The position numbers and the translations under genes were made by a program. From contig NZ_QYUQ01000002.1 in NCBI RefSeq assembly GCF_003590835.1, positions 4,402,001 to 4,466,000 of the forward strand: a stretch of 64,000 nt of DNA, in the 5' to 3' direction. The notes beneath the pieces are model-generated. The model ran no database searches, was not told the DNA's origin, and worked only from the letters and a program-made list of their open reading frames with translations. The DNA is from Noviherbaspirillum sedimenti. GTDB taxonomy: Bacteria; Pseudomonadota; Gammaproteobacteria; Burkholderiales; Burkholderiaceae_D. How positions within the stretch are numbered: position 1 is the stretch's first letter; every line of letters begins with the position of its first letter. Shown in pieces: positions 55,590 to 64,000 of the stretch.

Positions 55590-56828
55590 ATGGCCGTCAA
55601 TCTTCCTCTTCCCGTTCCCGCCAGCCTGAAGCCGGTTGCCGGCATTGCGCTTGGTCACGCCGAAGCCGGCGTGCGCAAAGCCAACCGCAAAGACTTGCTG
55701 GTAATGAAACTGGCGCCGACAGCAACCGTCGCCGGCGTCTTTACCACCAACCGTTTTTGCGCCGCGCCGGTGCAGGTCTGCAAGGCGCACCTGGAAGCCT
55801 TGCGCATCTCGGAGTCCCCCATCCGCGCGCTGGTGATCAATACCGGCAATGCCAATGCCGGCACCGGTGAGGCCGGCCTGGTCAACGCCAATGCCACCTG
55901 CGCCGCCCTGGCCGAACTGCTCGGCTGCGAAGCTGCGCAAATCCTGCCGTTTTCCACCGGGGTGATTCTCGAGCCCTTGCCGGTCGATCGCATCAAGGCG
56001 GGGCTGCCGCAAGCGGTTGGGAATCTGCAGGAAGACAACTGGTACAACGCCGCCGAGTCGATCATGACCACCGATACCCAGCCCAAGGCGGCTTCGCGCA
56101 CGGTGACCATCAATGGCGTGACCATCACCCTGACCGGCATCAGCAAGGGCGCCGGCATGATCAAGCCCAACATGGCGACCATGCTCGGCTTCATGGCCAC
56201 CGACGCGAAGGTGGCGCAGCCGGTGCTGGAGCACATGGTCAAGGAAGCGGCTGACAAGTCGTTCAACTGCATTACCATCGATGGCGACACCTCGACCAAC
56301 GACTCCTTCATGCTGGTTGCAACCGGCGCCGCCGCACTGGAGGTCAGCGATATCGATTCGCCTGAATACGCGGCGCTGCTGGCGGCGGTGACCGGCCTGT
56401 CGCAGGAATTGTCGCAGATGATCGTGCGCGATGGCGAGGGCGCCACCAAGTTCATCACCATCACGGTCGAGGATGGCGCGACGGTCGAGGAGTGCCGGAA
56501 AATTGCTTATTCGATCGGCCATTCGCCGCTGGTCAAGACCGCATTCTTCGCCTCCGACCCCAATCTTGGCCGCATTCTGGCGGCGATCGGTTACGCCGGC
56601 GTGGATGACCTGGACGTCAGCAGGCTCAACCTCTACCTTGACGATGTGTGGGTGGCGAAGAATGGCGGGCGCAATCCTGATTATCGCGAAGAAGACGGCC
56701 AGCGCGTGATGAAGCAAAGTGAAATCACGGTACGGGTCAAGCTCGCTCGCGGCGAGGCTGCCGCCACCATCTGGACTTGCGACTTGTCGCACGACTACGT
56801 ATCGATCAACGCGGATTACCGCTCGTAA
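55590..56828 (+). CDS. argJ: Bifunctional glutamate N-acetyltransferase / amino-acid acetyltransferase ArgJ
   Basis: A 412-residue enzyme of arginine biosynthesis that recycles the acetyl group from N-acetylornithine to glutamate. The autoproteolytic site is Ala-Thr in [15 protein letters not shown], which yields alpha and beta chains. Other conserved parts are [15 protein letters not shown] and [14 protein letters not shown]. It follows secA but lies 108 bases away with a strong hairpin between, so it has its own expression unit with the next two genes. Confidence 0.98.
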   Translation: MAVNLPLPVPASLKPVAGIALGHAEAGVRKANRKDLLVMKLAPTATVAGVFTTNRFCAAPVQVCKAHLEALRISESPIRALVINTGNANAGTGEAGLVNANATCAALAELLGCEAAQILPFSTGVILEPLPVDRIKAGLPQAVGNLQEDNWYNAAESIMTTDTQPKAASRTVTINGVTITLTGISKGAGMIKPNMATMLGFMATDAKVAQPVLEHMVKEAADKSFNCITIDGDTSTNDSFMLVATGAAALEVSDIDSPEYAALLAAVTGLSQELSQMIVRDGEGATKFITITVEDGATVEECRKIAYSIGHSPLVKTAFFASDPNLGRILAAIGYAGVDDLDVSRLNLYLDDVWVAKNGGRNPDYREEDGQRVMKQSEITVRVKLARGEAAATIWTCDLSHDYVSINADYRS

Positions 56829-56848
56829 GCCAAGGTGCAAAGAACAAC

Positions 56849-57715
56849 ATGACGCAACTGGACCAATTTCTGACGCGTGCCGAAACCCTGCTGGGACGGC
56901 TGGAAGCGCTGCTGCCGGCTACGCATCCGGCCCCTGACTGGAAACTGGCGCATGCCTTCCGCTGGCGCAAGACGGGCGGGCGCGGCCATCTGCAGCCGGT
57001 CACACATGCCTCGGCGATCCGCCTGTCCGACCTGCATCACATCGGACCGCAAAAAGAACAGATCGAACAGAATACCCGTCAGTTCGTCGAAGGCAAGCCG
57101 GCCAACAATGTCTTGCTGACCGGCGCGCGCGGCACTGGCAAGTCGTCGCTGATCAAGGCTTGCCTGAACCAGTTTTCGGCGCAAGGCCTGCGCCTGATCG
57201 AGGTCGACAAGACCGACCTGGCCGACCTGGCGGATATCGTCGAGCTGGTGGCCGGACGTCCCGAGCGCTTCGTGATTTTTTGCGACGATCTTTCCTTCGA
57301 AGAGGGGGAGAGCGGCTACAAGGCGCTGAAAGTGGCGCTGGACGGCAGCGTTGCCGCGCAATCCGACAATGTCCTGATCTATGCGACCTCGAACCGCCGT
57401 CACCTCATGCCCGAGCGCATGGCCGACAATGCCAGCTATAGCCATGACGACAACGGCGACTTGCATCCCGGCGAAACCGTCGAGGAAAAGATTTCGCTTT
57501 CCGAGCGTTTCGGCCTGTGGGTATCGTTTTACCCCTTCAAGCAGGACGATTACCTGGAAATCGTCGCCCACTGGCTGGGCCATTTCGGCTGTCATTCCGC
57601 CCAGATCGACGCGGCCCGGCCGGACGCCTTGCGCTGGGCGCTGCAGCGTGGCTCACGCTCGGGCCGGGTGGCATGGCAATTTGCCCGTGATTACGCCGGC
57701 AGGAATCAGGCATAA
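56849..57715 (+). CDS. DUF815 family ATPase
   Basis: A 288-residue protein with Walker A GARGTGKSS and an IFCDDLSFEEGESGYKALK segment that holds a Walker B. The conserved ATSNRRHLMPE stretch is a family hallmark. These AAA-like proteins are widespread and uncharacterised. ATG 56849 is used; the open frame runs upstream into argJ. It starts 20 bases after argJ and ends where the NUDIX gene could begin, so the three genes form an operon. Confidence 0.88.
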   Translation: MTQLDQFLTRAETLLGRLEALLPATHPAPDWKLAHAFRWRKTGGRGHLQPVTHASAIRLSDLHHIGPQKEQIEQNTRQFVEGKPANNVLLTGARGTGKSSLIKACLNQFSAQGLRLIEVDKTDLADLADIVELVAGRPERFVIFCDDLSFEEGESGYKALKVALDGSVAAQSDNVLIYATSNRRHLMPERMADNASYSHDDNGDLHPGETVEEKISLSERFGLWVSFYPFKQDDYLEIVAHWLGHFGCHSAQIDAARPDALRWALQRGSRSGRVAWQFARDYAGRNQA

Positions 57716-57736
57716 GTGGCAATTCAGGACCCATTT

Positions 57737-58162
57737 ATGAAGCAGCCCGCATCTGCATCCGCAGCCGCGCCGATCGATGTGGCGGTCGGTATCCTGATGC
57801 AGGCGGATGGCGACATCCTGCTGGCGCAGCGCCCGCCGGGCAAGCCGTATGCCGGTTACTGGGAATTCCCTGGCGGGAAAGTGGAGGCGGGCGAATCCAT
57901 CCTCGATGCCCTGAAGCGCGAATTCGTCGAGGAGCTCGGGGTCGAGATCCTGTCGGCAGAGCCCTGGTGCGGTGTCGAGCATGTCTACCCGCATGCGCAT
58001 GTGCGCCTGCATTTCTACATCAGCCGCCACTGGCGCGGTGCGCCGCAAAGTCTGGAAGGCCAGGCCTTCGCCTGGCAGGGCAGTGTGCAGGTCGCGCCGA
58101 TTTTGCCGGCGACTATTCCCTTGCTGGAAGAACTCGACAAGCGGCGCTACGACACCCGGTAG
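57737..58162 (+). CDS. NUDIX hydrolase (MutT type)
   Basis: A 141-residue pyrophosphohydrolase, probably of the 8-oxo-dGTP type. The NUDIX box is complete: GGKVEAGES, then REFVEELGVEI. A GTG at 57716, one base after the DUF815 stop, gives seven more residues and is an alternative start; ATG 57737 fits the usual MutT N-terminus and has AGGA upstream. In several betaproteobacteria a MutT gene lies beside yacG, which is consistent here. It converges on yacG with a 51-base gap. Confidence 0.9.
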   Translation: MKQPASASAAAPIDVAVGILMQADGDILLAQRPPGKPYAGYWEFPGGKVEAGESILDALKREFVEELGVEILSAEPWCGVEHVYPHAHVRLHFYISRHWRGAPQSLEGQAFAWQGSVQVAPILPATIPLLEELDKRRYDTR

Positions 58163-58213
58163 AGCGTCCAGTTGAATTCGGAGGCCGCATCATGATGCGG
58201 CCTACTACTCCTA

Positions 58214-58390
58214 CTACTGCTGGTCGTCGAAATCCTTGGGCGGGTTGACTGCCGGGATCGTATATTTTTCTTCTGCCCAGGCGCCCAGGTCGATTTGCTT
58301 GCAGCGTTCCGAGCAAAACGGCCGGAATTTATTTTTCTCGCTCCATTCGACCTTTTTGCCGCAGGTCGGACAATCCACTGTCGTAGCCAT
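58214..58390 (-). CDS. yacG: DNA gyrase inhibitor / zinc-binding protein YacG
   Basis: A 58-residue protein, short enough to be missed by length cut-offs. It starts [16 protein letters not shown] and ends in an acidic PPKDFDDQQ. Zinc ligands are Cys 7, Cys 10, Cys 26 and Cys 30 (CPTC and CSERC), the pattern of YacG, which binds GyrB and inhibits gyrase in E. coli. It is 13 bases downstream of zapD on the same strand, the order seen in many proteobacteria. Confidence 0.93.
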   Translation of the reverse strand: MATTVDCPTCGKKVEWSEKNKFRPFCSERCKQIDLGAWAEEKYTIPAVNPPKDFDDQQ

Positions 58391-58403
58391 AACTGTAAGC
58401 GAT

Positions 58404-59159
58404 TCAGAAATTACAAAGAGTCAGTTCGAACGGCACATCGATTTCCAGGGGCTTGGGTTTCATGTCGCCACCCTGCGATGTAAAACGTATCCACAGCATA
58501 TACTTGTTGGCGGAAATCTCCGGGATGGCCCCCAGGCTTTCATCGATGTTGAGACGCAGCATTTGATAGACCTTGCCTTGCAACATCTGCTGGTAACTCC
58601 CCGCTTGCGCGATCATCTTGGCCGGCCGGCCGGATTCACGCAGTAGCCGCAATACTAGCGCAATTGCCTCGAACAGGGGCGCCAGCGGCGCGAACCAGGC
58701 GGCGATATCGGCGCTGCGCGCCTCTGCCGAACGATGCTGCCAGGCATAGTAGGAGGGCAGGTCAAATTCGCAGGCCCCCCCAGGAATGATGGTGCGCCCC
58801 CGTATGCTCATCAGCCATTCATTCTCGCGCACATTCTGGCCGGTCTTTCCCTGCGCCGCCATGAGCGCACTGCTGGTGCGGTCAAGCTCCCCCAGGATGG
58901 CATCGAGCATCTCGGCCTGAACATTCGGATTGGACTTGAAGCCGAGCAGCGTTTGCTTTTGTCGTTCGAGTTCTTGCAGCAGGTCGGACTTGAGGTCGGC
59001 GCGACCGGCGACTTCGAGCATTTCGAAAATCGTGGCAAGCGCGGCGTGGTGTTGCAGAGGGTGCGTCTGGTGAAAGAAGAAATTGAATTTCTCGTACAGG
59101 TCTTCCAGCCGCAACAAGGTGCGAATACGCTCGTTGAAAGGGTATTCGTAGACAATCAA
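58404..59159 (-). CDS. zapD: Z-ring stabilising protein ZapD
   Basis: A 251-residue protein of the ZapD (YacF, DUF1342) family, which cross-links FtsZ filaments through the FtsZ C-terminal peptide. The start [21 protein letters not shown] is highly characteristic; the rest is an alpha-helical then beta-sheet domain. It lies between coaE and yacG on the minus strand. The FtsZ of this window has the normal C-terminal binding peptide. Confidence 0.96.
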   Translation of the reverse strand: MIVYEYPFNERIRTLLRLEDLYEKFNFFFHQTHPLQHHAALATIFEMLEVAGRADLKSDLLQELERQKQTLLGFKSNPNVQAEMLDAILGELDRTSSALMAAQGKTGQNVRENEWLMSIRGRTIIPGGACEFDLPSYYAWQHRSAEARSADIAAWFAPLAPLFEAIALVLRLLRESGRPAKMIAQAGSYQQMLQGKVYQMLRLNIDESLGAIPEISANKYMLWIRFTSQGGDMKPKPLEIDVPFELTLCNF

Positions 59160-59245
59160 AGTAGCATCCTTTTAAAGTTGTGCCGGCCCAATAGATTGTG
59201 ATTCTGAACGATGCGGCAAAAAATTACAAATGCTGCAGCAATTTT

Positions 59246-59863
59246 TTATGTTCCGGCATGCGCCAGCGAACAATACAAGGCATGTAGTCGCTCGACTTGC
59301 GGATCCAATGCCGCCGGATCGCCATCGTTCAACAGGATATCATCGGCTGCCGCCAGGCGTTGCGCGCGCGTCGCCTGGGTCGCCATGATGGCGCGCACCT
59401 CGGCTTCGCTCAAGCCATTGCGGTCCATGACCCGAAGCAGTTGCTGCTGTTCGGGACAATCGACCACCAGCACCCGCGACACACGTTCCTTCCAGTTGCC
59501 CGATTCCACCAGCAGGGGTACCACGAATATCCGATACGGTCCCTGTGCCTGTTGTGCAAGCCGCTCGCATTCGCTCTTGATCAAGGGATGCAGAATCGCT
59601 TCCAGGCGCTTTTTTGCCGCCGGGTCCGCAAACACGGCGGCACGCATGCGGGCACGGTCCATGGCTCCGGTCGAAGCAATGAAATCCGCGCCGAATTGCG
59701 TGGCGATGGCGGGCATGGCGATGCCCCCCGGCTGCGTCAGCGCGTGGGCGATCTGGTCGGTATCGATGAGTGCCGCGCCGCGCGCGGCAAACATGTTGGC
59801 AACGGTCGTCTTGCCGGAGCCGATGCCCCCAGTTAAACCTACCGAAAATGCCGCAGCAGCCAT
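59246..59863 (-). CDS. coaE: Dephospho-CoA kinase CoaE
   Basis: A 205-residue kinase that performs the last step of coenzyme A synthesis. The P-loop is [13 protein letters not shown]. The [14 protein letters not shown] segment and [11 protein letters not shown] are conserved. It starts 6 bases after the pilD stop and is followed by zapD after an 86-base gap. Confidence 0.97.
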   Translation of the reverse strand: MAAAAFSVGLTGGIGSGKTTVANMFAARGAALIDTDQIAHALTQPGGIAMPAIATQFGADFIASTGAMDRARMRAAVFADPAAKKRLEAILHPLIKSECERLAQQAQGPYRIFVVPLLVESGNWKERVSRVLVVDCPEQQQLLRVMDRNGLSEAEVRAIMATQATRAQRLAAADDILLNDGDPAALDPQVERLHALYCSLAHAGT

Positions 59864-59869
59864 GTTGCT

Positions 59870-60736
59870 TCAGAATAGATATTCGAGGTAAGCCGAAGTA
59901 ATGGAATTTCCATACAACATGGCGATCATGCCCGCCGCCGCCAGGTAGGGACCGAACGGGATCGGCTTCTCCCGTCCATGCTTGCTGAGGACGATCAGGG
60001 CGATGCCGACCACCGCGCCCACCAGAGAGGACAGGAGGATGATCACTGGCAGCATTTTCCAGCCCAGCCAGGCGCCCAGCGCGGCCAGCAGCTTGAAGTC
60101 GCCATAGCCCATGCCTTCCTTGCCAGTGGCCAGCTTGAACAGCCAATAAACCGACCATAGCACAAGATAGCCGGCGGCCGCGCCGATGACGGCGTCCGTC
60201 AGCGGCACGAAAGCCCCTTGCAGGTTGATCAGCAAGCCAGCCCATAGCAGCGGATAAGTCAGGTCGTCCGGCAGCAACTGGGTATCGGCATCGATGAACG
60301 TCATGGCAATCAGCAGCCAGGCGAACAGCAGGCTCGCCAGGCCGGCAGCGCCACTGCCGAAATGCCAGATCAGGAAAAAGGACAGCGCGCCGGTCAACAA
60401 TTCCACCGCCGGATAGCGTGCAGAGATCGGCGCCTTGCAGGCGACGCATTTGCCGCGCAAGATCAGGTAACTGAGTACCGGGATGTTTTCCCAGGCGGTG
60501 ATGGCGTGGCCGCAGTGCGGGCATGCCGAGAGCGGCATCACGAGGTCGTAGCGGTCCTGGTGCGGCAGCGGCTTGCCGCTTTCACTGGCGACATAGTTGT
60601 CCGATTCGCGCTGCATCATTTTCGGCAGGCGATGGATCACGACGTTGAGGAAGCTGCCGATCAACAGGCCGAGTATGCCGGCCACCGCGGCGCTGGCCAG
60701 GCTGCCCGGCGCCGCGAACAAGAGTGCATCCCACAT
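59870..60736 (-). CDS. pilD: Type IV prepilin peptidase PilD
   Basis: A 288-residue bifunctional leader peptidase and N-methyltransferase of type IVa pili. The cytoplasmic zinc site has two CxxC pairs (CPHC and CVAC). The active-site aspartates lie in DADTQLLPDDLTYPL and GYGDFKLLAALGAWLGW. Eight membrane segments are predicted. Its start overlaps the pilC stop by one base. Confidence 0.97.
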   Translation of the reverse strand: MWDALLFAAPGSLASAAVAGILGLLIGSFLNVVIHRLPKMMQRESDNYVASESGKPLPHQDRYDLVMPLSACPHCGHAITAWENIPVLSYLILRGKCVACKAPISARYPAVELLTGALSFFLIWHFGSGAAGLASLLFAWLLIAMTFIDADTQLLPDDLTYPLLWAGLLINLQGAFVPLTDAVIGAAAGYLVLWSVYWLFKLATGKEGMGYGDFKLLAALGAWLGWKMLPVIILLSSLVGAVVGIALIVLSKHGREKPIPFGPYLAAAGMIAMLYGNSITSAYLEYLF

Positions 60737-61968
60737 CAGACCACCGCGCCCAATTTGAAGATTGGCAGGTACATGGCAATCACCAGGCCGCCGATCAGTA
60801 CGCCGAGAATTGCCATGATCAAGGGTTCCATCAGGCTGGAGAGCGACGCGACCGCTTCATCGACTTCCTCTTCGTAAAAATCGGCGACCTTGCCCAGCAT
60901 GGAATCGAGCGCACCGGATTCTTCGCCGATCGCCACCATTTGCGTGACCATCGAGGGAAATACATTGGCATTTTGCATCGCGGAAGTCAGGCTGGTACCG
61001 GTGCTGACTTCAGTCTGGATTCTTTTTGTGGCATCGACATAGACGGCGTTGCCCGAGGCGCCGCCCACCGAATCCAGCGATTCGACCAGCGGCACGCCGG
61101 CGGCGAACATGGTCGCCAGCGTCCTGGTCCAGCGCGCGATCGTCGCCTTGCGAATGACGTTACCGAAAATTGGTGCTTTGAGCAAGGTGCGGTCCATGAA
61201 ATGCTGCACTTTTGCTGAACGCCTCCAGGACTGGAAGAAAAGATAAAGCGCGGCGAATATGCCGCCGAATATGATATACCAGTAGGCGACAAAGAAATCC
61301 GAGATCGCCATTACCATCAGGGTAGGTGCCGGTAGATCAGCGCCAAAGCTGGCGAAGACTTCCTTGAAGGCGGGAACTACCCAGATCATGATGACGGCGG
61401 TAACGACGAAGGCAACTACCAGAATCGAAATCGGGTAAAACAAGGCTGATTTGATCTTGGCCTTGATTGCCAGAGTTTTTTCCTTGTAGATCGCCAGGCG
61501 TGTCAGCAAGTCTTCCAGAATGCCCGCCTGTTCGCCGGCGCCGACCAGGTTGCAGAAGAGCGCGTCAAAATACAGCGGGTATTTGCGGAAGGCCTGGTTC
61601 AGGCTGGTGCCAGTTTCGACATCGGCGCGGATATCCAGCAGTAGCTTGGCCACCGAGGGATTGGCATGGCCTTTGGCGACGATTTCAAACGATTGCAGCA
61701 GCGGCACGCCGGCTTTCATCATGGTCGCCAACTGGCGGGTAAACAGCGTGATGTCCTTGTCGGTGATTTTCTTGCCGCTGCTAAAGGATCGCTTCTTGAC
61801 CTTCGTCACCATGATGCCTTGCCGGCGCAAGGTGGCGTTGACCACCGCTTCGCCATTGGCGCGCATCTCGCCCTGGACGATCTTGCCTTGCCGGTCCTTG
61901 CCGTGCCAGACATAGACGGCTTCCTTCGCCGAGCCCGACATTGTGGTTTTGCGTGCGGCTGTGGCCAT
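60736..61968 (-). CDS. pilC: Type IV pilus inner-membrane platform protein PilC
   Basis: A 410-residue protein with two T2SSF domains (about 75-200 and 280-400), each ending in a membrane pair. LFTRQLATMMKAGVPLLQSFE and the repeated WTRTLATMFAAGVPLVESLD show the duplication. GAGGGG stands 8 bases before the ATG on the minus strand. It lies between pilB and pilD. Confidence 0.97.
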   Translation of the reverse strand: MATAARKTTMSGSAKEAVYVWHGKDRQGKIVQGEMRANGEAVVNATLRRQGIMVTKVKKRSFSSGKKITDKDITLFTRQLATMMKAGVPLLQSFEIVAKGHANPSVAKLLLDIRADVETGTSLNQAFRKYPLYFDALFCNLVGAGEQAGILEDLLTRLAIYKEKTLAIKAKIKSALFYPISILVVAFVVTAVIMIWVVPAFKEVFASFGADLPAPTLMVMAISDFFVAYWYIIFGGIFAALYLFFQSWRRSAKVQHFMDRTLLKAPIFGNVIRKATIARWTRTLATMFAAGVPLVESLDSVGGASGNAVYVDATKRIQTEVSTGTSLTSAMQNANVFPSMVTQMVAIGEESGALDSMLGKVADFYEEEVDEAVASLSSLMEPLIMAILGVLIGGLVIAMYLPIFKLGAVV

Positions 61969-61985
61969 GCTTTATCCCCTCTGTA

Positions 61986-63713
61986 TCATTCGTTGGTGCA
62001 GCCCACGACTTCTTCCAGGCTGGTCAATCCGAGCCTGACCTTGACCAGGCCGGATTGCCGCAAGGTCCTGATGCCTTCGCGCCGCGATTGTTCTTCGATT
62101 TCCAGCGCCGTGCCATGGCCGAGGATGATGCGTTCGATTTCTTCGGAAATCGGCATCACCTGGTAAATGCCGACGCGGCCCTTGTAGCCGCTGCCACTGC
62201 AGCGCTCGCAGCCGACCGCCTTGTACGGTTGCCAGCTGCCGTCGAGTTCTTCTTCCTTGAAGCCGGCGTCCAGCAGTGCCTCGTCCGGGATGGTGGTGGC
62301 TTGCTTGCAGGTGCACAGGCGCCGCGCCAGGCGCTGTGCCGTGATCAGGATGACCGAAGAGGCGATATTGAAGGGCGCCACCCCCATGTTCATCAGACGC
62401 GTGAGCGTTCCCGGCGCATCGTTGGTGTGCAGGGTGGAAAACACCATGTGGCCGGTTTGTGCCGCCTTGATGGCGATATCCGCCGTTTCCAGGTCGCGGA
62501 TTTCGCCCACCATGATGATGTCCGGATCCTGCCGCAGGAAGGCTTTCAGCGCGACCGGGAAGGTAAGGCCGGCGCGGTCGTTGATGTTGACCTGGTTCAC
62601 CCCTGGCAGGTTGATTTCAGCCGGGTCTTCCGCGGTCGAGATATTGATGCCTGGCTTGTTCAGGATATTCAGGCAGGTGTACAGCGACACGGTCTTGCCG
62701 GAGCCGGTCGGGCCGGTCACCAGCACCATGCCGTAGGGGCGTTCGATCGCATCGAGCAATAGCTCTTTCTGGTCCGGATCGTAGCCGAGCGCATCGATGC
62801 CCATCTGCGCCTGGGTTGCATCCAGGATACGCATGACGATCTTTTCGCCGAATAGCGTGGGCAGGGTGCTGACGCGGAAATCGATCGACTTGGTCTTCGA
62901 TACCACCAGTTTCATGCGGCCGTCCTGCGGCACCCGCTTTTCCGAGATGTCCAGCTTGGAAATGACCTTGATGCGCGAAGCCAGCTTTTCCTTGATCGCC
63001 AGCGGCGGCTGCGCGACTTCACGCAGGATGCCGTCGACGCGCAGGCGGATGCGGTAAAACTTTTCGAAAGGTTCGAAATGCAGGTCCGAAGCGCCCAGAT
63101 TGATGGCATCGATGAGGATTTTCTGCAGGAACCTGACGACGGGCGCATCGTCGATATCGGTCGTTGGCCCGCTTTCCACGGCGGTCGTGGTATCGACATC
63201 GGCAAAATCGATGTCCAGGTCGTCACCGATCAGTTCATTCAGATTTTGCTCGGCGCTTTGTCCAAGCTTTTCGATCAGTTGCAAGAGCGCCGGGTGTTCG
63301 ACAATGACCGGTTCGACCGACAATTGCGTCTGGAACTTGATCTGGTCCAGCGCCTGGGAATTGGTTGGATCGGAAATCGCTACCGAGATCTTGTTGCCGC
63401 GTTTGGCCAGGGCAATGACGCGCTGGCTTTGCATCAGCTTGACATCGAGGATGCCTTCCGGGCGTGTATTCATGCTGAAACTGCCGATATCCAGGACAGG
63501 ATAGGCAAAAGTTTCCGAGCAGAATGCGGCCAGGGCGCGCGGTTCTATGTGTTTGCTTTGAACCAGTGCATCAATAAACGGAATTTTCTCTGCCTGGACC
63601 CGTTTGGTTAATGCCTCAACTTGCTGCGCAGAAAGATGTCCGGCATGCAGCAATACCCGCGCCAAAGCGGGAATCGCGGTGCTGGAAACCGTATTGGGGA
63701 AAACTGCCGCCAT
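61986..63713 (-). CDS. pilB: Type IV pilus extension ATPase PilB
   Basis: A 575-residue hexameric ATPase. The N-terminal domain (1-160) is of GspE_N type. Walker A is TGPTGSGKTVSLY, Walker B lies in DPDIIMVGEIRDLETADIA, and a tetra-cysteine zinc site is CTCK ... CERCSGSGYKGR. It is the first gene of the operon. No strong ribosome-binding site was seen. Upstream, 63714-64000 holds two palindromes and no supported gene. Confidence 0.98.
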   Translation of the reverse strand: MAAVFPNTVSSTAIPALARVLLHAGHLSAQQVEALTKRVQAEKIPFIDALVQSKHIEPRALAAFCSETFAYPVLDIGSFSMNTRPEGILDVKLMQSQRVIALAKRGNKISVAISDPTNSQALDQIKFQTQLSVEPVIVEHPALLQLIEKLGQSAEQNLNELIGDDLDIDFADVDTTTAVESGPTTDIDDAPVVRFLQKILIDAINLGASDLHFEPFEKFYRIRLRVDGILREVAQPPLAIKEKLASRIKVISKLDISEKRVPQDGRMKLVVSKTKSIDFRVSTLPTLFGEKIVMRILDATQAQMGIDALGYDPDQKELLLDAIERPYGMVLVTGPTGSGKTVSLYTCLNILNKPGINISTAEDPAEINLPGVNQVNINDRAGLTFPVALKAFLRQDPDIIMVGEIRDLETADIAIKAAQTGHMVFSTLHTNDAPGTLTRLMNMGVAPFNIASSVILITAQRLARRLCTCKQATTIPDEALLDAGFKEEELDGSWQPYKAVGCERCSGSGYKGRVGIYQVMPISEEIERIILGHGTALEIEEQSRREGIRTLRQSGLVKVRLGLTSLEEVVGCTNE

Positions 63714-63760
63714 AAAGTTGTTGTGCTGAGTACCAGAAAATCATCCAAGTCGCGTTAGAT

Positions 63761-63776
63761 GATGCCTATAGGCATC
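63761..63776. promoter_or_regulatory. 16-bp palindrome upstream of pilB
   Basis: GATGCCTATAGGCATC is a perfect palindrome 48 bases before the pilB start, in an AT-rich region that also holds ATTATC/GATAAT arms at 63871-63887. It could be an operator for pilB or the divergent unseen gene. Confidence 0.35.
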
Positions 63777-64000
63777 TGATTTGTAAAGATATTGTGATTC
63801 TTTGTTAAGTCATCAGTGTGTGAATCGATACACTTTGGGGCGCTGCAATGCGCGCATGCGGGGTGGAAATATTATCGTTTTGATAATTTTCTGATGAGAG
63901 CAAGCAATGCGACGAGGTGGGCAAAAAATAGGGGGGTCAAAAATGCACGTCGCCAGGATGCATTGGTTTCGGGCTCAAAGCGTATGAGCAAGGACAAGAG

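Noticed and set aside
1..64000. CRISPR arrays, prophage, transposases, tRNA genes, toxin-antitoxin pairs
   Set aside because: No regularly spaced repeats with unique spacers, no integrase or transposase motifs, no tRNA-like cloverleaf and no recognisable toxin-antitoxin family were found.

Overview
The window is high-GC bacterial DNA that reads as a chromosome segment of a betaproteobacterium (Burkholderiales, most likely Oxalobacteraceae such as Herbaspirillum, Janthinobacterium, Collimonas or Herminiimonas). The evidence is the gene order: minC-minD-minE, a class A RNase P RNA, a complete mraZ-to-ftsZ cluster, lpxC, a DciA-like gene, an M23 peptidase, secA, argJ, and a pilB-pilC-pilD-coaE-zapD-yacG operon. 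The family and genus are inferred from style and were not checked by a search. No insertion sequence, prophage, CRISPR array, tRNA or rRNA gene was seen.

Layout. (1) 1-15131: the tail of a membrane methyltransferase, then a Tad/Flp pilus locus on the + strand. Its order is a MoxR-like AAA+ ATPase, cpaB, the secretin cpaC, a small lipoprotein, three TadE/TadG pseudopilin-type genes, cpaE/tadZ, cpaF/tadA, tadB, tadC, a TPR lipoprotein with a LytR_C-like tail, and a large Ig-like repeat lipoprotein. The Flp pilin and its dedicated prepilin peptidase are not in the window. (2) 15387-21341: housekeeping and accessory singletons: 3-methyladenine glycosylase, cyanase behind a sigma-54 type promoter, a PerM-family membrane protein, an orphan cheZ that overlaps a convergent PDEase-like HD gene, a TRIC-type membrane protein and a small membrane protein. 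(3) 21539-27400: a class A penicillin-binding protein, then an island of short uncharacterised genes. The island includes two paralogous HTH proteins, a zinc-ribbon protein and a candidate small RNA. (4) 27587-30911: minCDE, and cardiolipin synthase on the opposite strand. (5) 31001-31350: rnpB. (6) 31862-49210: the division and cell-wall cluster mraZ-rsmH-ftsL-ftsI-murE-murF-mraY-murD-ftsW-murG-murC-ddl-ftsQ-ftsA-ftsZ. (7) 49444-55482: peroxiredoxin, lpxC, the dciA-like gene (minus strand), the M23 peptidase and secA. (8) 55590-58162: argJ, a DUF815 ATPase and a NUDIX hydrolase. (9) 58214-63713, minus strand: the type IVa pilus genes pilB, pilC and pilD with coaE, zapD and a 58-residue yacG.

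How the parts work together. Most of the middle of the window serves cell division and envelope growth: Min places the ring, FtsZ/FtsA/FtsQ/FtsL/FtsW/FtsI build the septum, the Mur enzymes supply precursor, the class A PBP and M23 peptidase remodel wall, LpxC starts lipid A, and ZapD stabilises Z-rings. Two separate pilus systems, Tad and type IVa, sit at the two ends.

The most interesting non-coding signals are: a 69-bp repeat present at four sites, all beside min or dcw genes; a four-fold 10-bp-phased GTG array before mraZ that matches an MraZ operator; large hairpins at the ftsW/murG junction and in the ftsZ leader; a sigma-54 promoter before cyanase; and a promoter-terminator pair with no ORF between the two small HTH genes.
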